From assembly GCA_031429105.1 (NCBI GenBank), contig JANOYV010000014.1:1-64000 (forward strand): 64,000 bases of DNA. The letters run 5' to 3'. The notes under the pieces are model-generated. The model made no database searches, had not been told where the DNA came from, and saw nothing but the letters and a program-made list of their open reading frames with translations. The stretch's first letter is position 1; each line of letters opens with the position of its first letter. Position numbers and translations under genes: made by a program. Shown one piece after another: positions 59,437 through 64,000 of the stretch. The stretch comes from JAKFWF01 sp031429105. Its GTDB lineage: Bacteria > Pseudomonadota > Alphaproteobacteria > Rhizobiales > Hyphomicrobiaceae.

Positions 59437-59592
59437 AGCATTAAGCCTTTCTTAACCTGAGACGCAGCGTTTGGCAATGCAGGCGCAGCGACTGCGGCGC
59501 GCGCGTGCGGGCGCAAGGGTTCAGCCGTCGGCGTGACGTCGAGCTGATGTGCAAAGAATTGAAGGCAGCGGCGAGACGGCGCTGCCGGCTGA

Positions 59593-60195
59593 TCAGCCGC
59601 CCGCGATCAGGCGCTTCAGCTTTTTCAACACCACGTCGGCGTTTTCCTGGTAGGCGAGCGTGCCGTGGAACCGGCCGTTGGCGTCCATCAGGTACGTGGT
59701 GGCGGTATGATTGATCGTATAGCTGTCTTTCGTCGGCACTTTTTCATACACGGCCCGGTAGGCGCGGGTGATGTCGGCGATCTGGGCTTCTGTCCCGGTG
59801 GCAGCAATGATGTGCGGATCAAAAGACGATAAATAAAGTTTCAGCTGATCAATCGTGTCGCGCGCCGGATCAACGGAAATGAAGACGTAGCGCATCTTGT
59901 CGGCGTCCGGGCCGAGCTGCTTGATGGTGTTCGAAAGATCCAGCAGCGTCGTCGGGCAGACGTCCGGGCAATAGGTAAAGCCGAAGAAAATGGCGAACGG
60001 TTTGCCCTTCAGACCGTCGCTTGAAACGGTGCTGCCGGTTGTAGCAGGCAACGAGAACGGCCCGCCGATAGCGGCCGTGAGCGGCAATTGACCCTGCGGC
60101 AGGCCGGGCAGCCGCACACCTGAGACGGCCAGAACCACCAGCCCGCCGAGCAGCGCGATCAGCGTCCAGGCAACCATCCGAATTGTGCGTAGCAT
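59593..60195 (-). CDS. SCO1/SenC-type copper chaperone
   Basis: 200 residues from the ATG at 60195 (MLRTIRMVAWTLIALLGGLV, a membrane anchor; the ATG at 60339 would overlap the NadQ gene). Thioredoxin-like fold with the copper-binding FTYCPDVCPTT and the partner His in TINHTATTYLMDANGR. It delivers copper to the CuA site of cytochrome c oxidase, or acts as a thiol reductase. No cytochrome oxidase genes are seen nearby. Confidence 0.88.
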   Translation of the reverse strand: MLRTIRMVAWTLIALLGGLVVLAVSGVRLPGLPQGQLPLTAAIGGPFSLPATTGSTVSSDGLKGKPFAIFFGFTYCPDVCPTTLLDLSNTIKQLGPDADKMRYVFISVDPARDTIDQLKLYLSSFDPHIIAATGTEAQIADITRAYRAVYEKVPTKDSYTINHTATTYLMDANGRFHGTLAYQENADVVLKKLKRLIAGG

Positions 60196-60335
60196 GCGGC
60201 TTGAAACTCCCGCGCAATGAACCAGAGCGCTGACGTAAAAGGCCGTCAGGGCGGTGGTGGTGTCAATGCGACGCGGCGCGCGGTGGCCAGGACGTCGGTA
60301 GGGCCCGATTTGAACCAAGGGAGGACAAGAGCACC

Positions 60336-61454
60336 TCAAGTGCGGATTTTCAGTCCCGGTGCCGGCCGTTCCAGCAGCACGTCGCGGCGGAAGCGGTAGA
60401 GTTTCGCTGGCCGTCCACCGGTGTGCGATTTCATCTGGCCGGTAGGTTCGACGAGGCCGGTCGTCTCGATCAAGCGCCTGAAGTTCTGCTTGTGCAGGTT
60501 GGGGCCGAGGATGGCCTCTACCGTCTGCTGCAATTCGTAAAGGCTGAAAGCCTCGTCCATCAGTTCAAACACCACCGGGCGCGTTTTCAGGTCAGCGCGC
60601 AGGCGGCCGATCCCGGCCGCAAGTATGCGGCGGTGGCCTGGGTGGAGCGAGCGGCCGACGCTGATGTCAGGCTCGGCGTGGTCAGCTGCAGGACGGCGTT
60701 TGGAGCCGCTGCGGGGCGGAGCGTCCTCGGCAATCAGGCCAGCCTCAGCGAGCAGGTCAAACCGGACCAGCACCTTGTCTTCGTCCCAGGCACCGCCCGG
60801 ACCGGCAAACGCCAAGCGGACCCGGGCACTGCGCTCGCCTTGTAAACGTGTCAGCGCCGCCCTGCTGAGCCCTGGCTGACCGCTGCGTGCCCACGCACCA
60901 AGCCGTGGCAAGATCGCCTCTTCAAGAATCATAGGACGGCCGGTGCGCCAATCTTCCCATGGCAGATGCTGGTAACAGCCCTGCCAGCGCGTCGCACGGA
61001 CACGCTTGCGCGAACTGCTCCGTCCCCGCCGGTCATGGACGAGCGCAAGATAACCGATCATCATGACAGTGCCGACAGCCGTCGCGCTGCGTTCGGCGCC
61101 GACAAACGTGATCAGCTGTTGCAGATATCCGATCCGGTGGCCCGTCTGCGCCTCAACCGGGCCGCGCAGCGCTTCGTCCAGCATCAGGCCTTCGGCAATC
61201 CGGAATGGAGCCGAGGGCAAGCGGTCAAGTTCCCGCCCACCGGCAGATACGATGACTTCCACGACAGGCTCGTCATCGGATACTGCAATTGTCGCCGCTG
61301 CCAGTTCAATCCGGATGGCTTCGCTGTCGATCGCCCCAGCACCAGACCGACGGGCTCGGATGGTTGGTGCCGTAGCCTTTCGGCCGGCCTGTCCAGAGGT
61401 GGTCTTGGCGGCCCGTATAACTGGATGCGGCGCCTGAGCGGGCGTCGAAGTCAT
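60336..61454 (-). CDS. nadQ: NadQ, NAD biosynthesis regulator (Nudix + wHTH)
   Basis: 372 residues. A Nudix-like N-terminal domain (ELAAATIAVSDDEPVVEVIV) lacks a proper Nudix box, and a C-terminal winged-helix region has FELMDEAFSLYELQQTVEAI then LGPNLHKQNFRRLIETTGLV, matching the alphaproteobacterial NAD regulator group COG4111 (NadQ). It represses nadABC-type genes, sensing an NAD metabolite. The nad genes are not adjacent in this window. The identification rests on domain order and the conserved HKQNFRRL segment. Confidence 0.75.
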   Translation of the reverse strand: MTSTPAQAPHPVIRAAKTTSGQAGRKATAPTIRARRSGAGAIDSEAIRIELAAATIAVSDDEPVVEVIVSAGGRELDRLPSAPFRIAEGLMLDEALRGPVEAQTGHRIGYLQQLITFVGAERSATAVGTVMMIGYLALVHDRRGRSSSRKRVRATRWQGCYQHLPWEDWRTGRPMILEEAILPRLGAWARSGQPGLSRAALTRLQGERSARVRLAFAGPGGAWDEDKVLVRFDLLAEAGLIAEDAPPRSGSKRRPAADHAEPDISVGRSLHPGHRRILAAGIGRLRADLKTRPVVFELMDEAFSLYELQQTVEAILGPNLHKQNFRRLIETTGLVEPTGQMKSHTGGRPAKLYRFRRDVLLERPAPGLKIRT

Positions 61455-61945
61455 TGTCTCGGCCTCCCGCTCTGCAGCGTGTCACGCGGCATTCCACGCG
61501 TCAGCGGCTACGGACCGCGTGCGTTCAGCCCGAACCGCGCAGCAACCCGATTGATGTGGTCGAAAGCCGATATCGAGCCAGTTTCAATGCGCCCTGCTCA
61601 TACAGTGCGCAACCCGCTCAGACAGTGATCCCCGACGCACCAGAAATACCAGAAACAGCGCCGAGCCAAACGAGCCCGACAGCGACAACAAGCGGAAAGT
61701 ATGTTGGCTCCTGCGCAGTCTTCGCAACCCAATCAACGGGACAGGGTGGCACCAGAAGCGAGCCTCTGAGTAGCCGAAGGGTGGAGAGCCGTTCGCCAAA
61801 AGGGGTGTGCAAGGCTTATGTGCAGCGACGCTAGCTCTTTGTTTGGTCGTGACCTTCCGAGAAATCCGCTGCACACCCCCGGATCAAGTCCGAGGGCATG
61901 CTTTTCCCGGAAGCACTCGAGGCAGCGATGTCGCAGACGCACCCC
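61455..61945. other. Intergenic, no gene; repeat half-element
   Basis: About 490 bases between nadQ and DUF502 with no convincing CDS; short open frames on both strands look random. A dispersed-repeat-like palindrome sits at 61878-61897. Confidence 0.5.
61878..61897 (+). repeat. Dispersed palindrome (CGGATCAAGTCCG core)
   Basis: CGGA (61881-61884) and TCCG (61890-61893) around TCAAG, with CCC and AGGG flanks. It resembles the CGGACTTGATCCG core common in alphaproteobacterial repeats and is related in style to the type 2 element in ileS. Confidence 0.55.
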
Positions 61946-62710
61946 TCAAACGCGCTTGGCAGCCGCCGCCAGTTGCGCCAGGCGCTTTTGCGCTCCGGGG
62001 TTCACCATGCCTGCGGAGATAATGATTTTGGCGGCGTCTTCCACCGTCAGATCGACCAGCACGATGGTCGCGCGTGGCACGAACACGACGAAGCCCGAAG
62101 GTGGCAACAGGTGGGTCGGCATGAAGACGCTCACCAGATCATCCGCCGGCCGTGCCGCTGTAATTTCGTCAGCGGCCGGACCGGTCACGAAAACAATGGC
62201 CCAGATGCCCTTCGACGGGAATTCAATCAGCCCGACTTTCTGAAACGATTGGCTTTGCGAGGAGGCCTGTAACACGCTCTCAAAGATCTGCTTGGTGCCG
62301 CGATAAAGGTTGCGCACGACGGGCATGCGCCCGAGCATCATTTCGCCGGAGCTGATCACAGAGCGGCCGATCAGGTTGGCGGCTAAAGCGCCGATCATGA
62401 TCAGGGCGATGATCGCAAACAGGATGCCAAAGCCAGGTAAGTTGAACGGCAGATAGGTGTCCGGGTTGTAGACGGCGGGGATGTAGGGCTTCACCCACGT
62501 ATCGAAGAGATTGATGACATACCAGGCCAGATAGAGGGTGATCGTTACCGGGCCGACAACGACAAGGCCGGTCAAGAAATAGTTGCGCAGGCGCGCGCCA
62601 ACGCGCATCGGCGGGTTGGCATCTGGCTCGGCCAGCTTGGCGAGCGTCTCCGACAGGTCCGACCTGTCGTGGTCGCCGGCCTGGTGGCCCGGCCGTCCTT
62701 TATCCTGCAT
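61946..62710 (-). CDS. DUF502 membrane protein
   Basis: 254 residues from the ATG at 62710 (an ATG at 62758 adds a poorly supported leader). Helices YFLTGLVVVGPVTITLYLAW and GILFAIIALIMIGALAANLI, then MPVVRNLYRGTKQIFESVLQ and FPSKGIWAIVFVTGPAA, then VFMPTHLLPPSGFVVFVPRA, matching DUF502 (TIPV.v.vY...Kq, PTtPnPtSGf). Function unknown; an inner-membrane protein common in alphaproteobacteria. Confidence 0.88.
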   Translation of the reverse strand: MQDKGRPGHQAGDHDRSDLSETLAKLAEPDANPPMRVGARLRNYFLTGLVVVGPVTITLYLAWYVINLFDTWVKPYIPAVYNPDTYLPFNLPGFGILFAIIALIMIGALAANLIGRSVISSGEMMLGRMPVVRNLYRGTKQIFESVLQASSQSQSFQKVGLIEFPSKGIWAIVFVTGPAADEITAARPADDLVSVFMPTHLLPPSGFVVFVPRATIVLVDLTVEDAAKIIISAGMVNPGAQKRLAQLAAAAKRV

Positions 62711-62890
62711 CACGTGCCTGCCCGCTGAGATCTCACAGAGAGACACCGGCCTGGACACCAGACGCTTCTTCGCGCCGCGGTGTCCGGATTGTCCTGTGTT
62801 CTACTGGCGCGAACCTTATCACGCAGTTGCGAAAAGTGCATCCCGTCGGGCCGTGGACTTGCTCGACTGCGCAGTGACGCACCGTTTCCG

Positions 62891-64000
62891 TCAATTGTTG
62901 ATGGCCACACAATCAAGCCCGCTGCCTTTGAGGCGTCCGCAGAGCGCCGCCGCCTCGGCAGCCGTTGCGTAGGGGCCAACCCGGACCTGGAAGAATGAAC
63001 CCATATTGCCAAAGGCCGTCTCGCCGACGGACGCCGCTTTGTCGCCAAGCGCCGCGGCGTGCTGGGACTTGAGTTTGGCAATGACAGCGTCGGCTTCCGG
63101 CTTTGAGCGGACCAAGGCGACGCGCGACTGAAACTGACCACTGGCACTGGCCGTTGCCGCCGCAGGCTTGATTGCTGGGGCCGCGCTGACGGCGGCAATG
63201 CGCGCGGCAGCTGCTGTTGCTGGCGGCGCTGCTGGCGAGGGCTGGGCTAAGCCGTCGGTTGACGGCGGTGTGCGCGGCACCGCACGGGCTGGTTTGGGCG
63301 ATGACGCCTCAGCGGGAGGCGTGGCGACTGCGGGCGTTGAGCTACCACCGAACAGGTTGGGAAACAGGCCAACGGTGCCGCCGCCACTGGAGCCATTGTC
63401 TGGTGCCAAGGTCGCGACCGCGCCGTCCGTGCGCTTGCGCGACGCAGCCCCAGTCGCGGCGCTCGAACTTGCTTGGCCCTGCTCGCCGAGACCGGCTTCA
63501 CTGTAGGCGGCGGTGCGCTGCTGGGTGGCATCGGCACGATCAGCGTCACTGAGCCCGCCCTTGAGCCACAGCGCGCTGGTGAGATCGGAAATGGCGAGCG
63601 CGGGTTTGTTCTGTTTGCGATAGGCCGAGCCGCGTAGATAAAGCGCTTTGGCCATTACGCCGGGCGGCAGATTGCCGCCTGAAATCGCGGATGAAAGCGT
63701 TGCGACCGCTTGATCCGTCTTGCCAGATTCCAACAGTTTGCCACCGGTTTCGATGGCGGCTTGAGCGGCAGCGGGGTCACGCTTGGTTGGCGCAGACGCG
63801 GCCTGTTGGGTATCGCCAGCGGGTGCCGCCTTGACGCGTTTTGCGGCGGCTTTGGCTGTTGGAACTTCAACTGTTTGGGCTTGGCTGCCCAACGAAATTG
63901 CCAGCGAAGCAGCGAGCGCGATCGATGCAATACGAAGTCCGATGCCGAAGCGAAATCCGATGCCGAAGCGAAATCCGATGCCAATGCGACGCGACCGGCT
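62891..64000 (-). CDS. TPR-like/SPOR-domain exported protein (5' end beyond window)
   Basis: At least 369 codons, open to the right edge without an ATG; the start lies outside. The hydrophobic IASIALAASLAISLGSQAQT is a signal peptide. Next come TPR-like repeats (AAIETGGKLLESGKTDQAVA, KALYLRGSAYRKQNKPALAI), a long Pro/Ala/Ser linker, and a C-terminal SPOR domain (YAT-type repeat: SRVALVRSKPEADAVIAKLK, GSFFQVRVGPYATAAEAAAL). SPOR domains bind denuded peptidoglycan at the septum, so this is probably a periplasmic cell-envelope protein. Confidence 0.85.
   Translation of the reverse strand, partial: SRSRRIGIGFRFGIGFRFGIGLRIASIALAASLAISLGSQAQTVEVPTAKAAAKRVKAAPAGDTQQAASAPTKRDPAAAQAAIETGGKLLESGKTDQAVATLSSAISGGNLPPGVMAKALYLRGSAYRKQNKPALAISDLTSALWLKGGLSDADRADATQQRTAAYSEAGLGEQGQASSSAATGAASRKRTDGAVATLAPDNGSSGGGTVGLFPNLFGGSSTPAVATPPAEASSPKPARAVPRTPPSTDGLAQPSPAAPPATAAAARIAAVSAAPAIKPAAATASASGQFQSRVALVRSKPEADAVIAKLKSQHAAALGDKAASVGETAFGNMGSFFQVRVGPYATAAEAAALCGRLKGSGLDCVAINN
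63938..63982 (-). repeat. 18-bp tandem repeat before the SPOR protein signal peptide
   Basis: Unit GGCATCGGATTTCGCTTC (minus strand) occurs about 2.5 times, encoding GIGFRF repeats just before the signal-peptide hydrophobic core. Confidence 0.75.

Noticed and set aside
61454..61834. Plus-strand frame of 126 codons after nadQ
   Set aside because: Composition is atypical, no motif, overlapping open frames in several phases.
1..64000. tRNA, rRNA, CRISPR array or replication origin
   Set aside because: No tRNA-like cloverleaf, rRNA stretch, regularly spaced repeats or DnaA-box cluster was recognised by eye; a covariance-model scan would be needed to exclude tRNAs fully.

Overview
The window is a chromosomal segment of an alphaproteobacterium, most likely Hyphomicrobiales (Rhizobiales) or a close relative. 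The evidence is a PhyR-NepR-EcfG general stress response locus, the gene order pyrH-frr-uppS-cdsA-dxr-rseP-bamA-lpxD-fabZ-lpxA-lpxI-lpxB with LpxI instead of LpxH, a NadQ-type NAD regulator, a rhizobial-type L-asparaginase, a TIGR03808 Tat-exported repeat protein and an ileS-lspA-DUF3035-M16-M16 cluster. Genus cannot be assigned from the sequence alone. No rRNA, tRNA or CRISPR array was recognised.

Layout. 1-1.8 kb is a gene graveyard: the start of an IS5-type transposase, a PLP-decarboxylase fragment without its N-terminal half or catalytic Cys, and a hydantoinase B fragment. 2.9-5.5 kb is a mobile-looking cassette of two DUF5681 proteins and a ParB-like/DNA methyltransferase fusion. 1.8-2.5 kb and 5.8-21 kb form a stress-response island: phyR, nepR, ecfG and an HWE histidine kinase, surrounded by CsbD, DUF883-like, PRC-barrel, PepSY-like, DUF3309, Dps, transglutaminase, AI-2E-type membrane and SbmA-like ABC proteins, plus very small membrane proteins. 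Nine exact GGAAC-N16-CGTT promoters and two degenerate ones lie in front of these genes, so most of the island looks like the local EcfG regulon. 21-28.5 kb carries accessory metabolism (TetR-GST, haloacid dehalogenase, ABC-F, HpaH-like hydratase, AroQ, a Gfo/Idh oxidoreductase and a methyltransferase).

28.6-41.8 kb is the conserved envelope-biogenesis run: UMP kinase, ribosome recycling, undecaprenyl-PP and CDP-diacylglycerol synthesis, DXP reductoisomerase, the RseP protease, BamA and lipid A synthesis. LpxI here has an extra, degenerate copy of its C-terminal domain. 41.8-50.5 kb holds a membrane class III cyclase, cupin, RF3, asparaginase, a Tat substrate, a DUF4846 protein and an orphan ABC solute-binding protein.

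50.5-57.8 kb is ileS-lspA-DUF3035-M16-M16. ileS is unusually long because two unrelated palindromic genome repeats have been inserted and are kept in frame. 57.9-59.4 kb is a ParA-RHH-TIR operon with a GCTAGC-repeat operator, the best candidate for an undescribed (possibly defence-related) system. 59.6-64 kb holds a Sco1-type copper chaperone, NadQ, a DUF502 membrane protein and a SPOR-domain protein that runs off the right edge.
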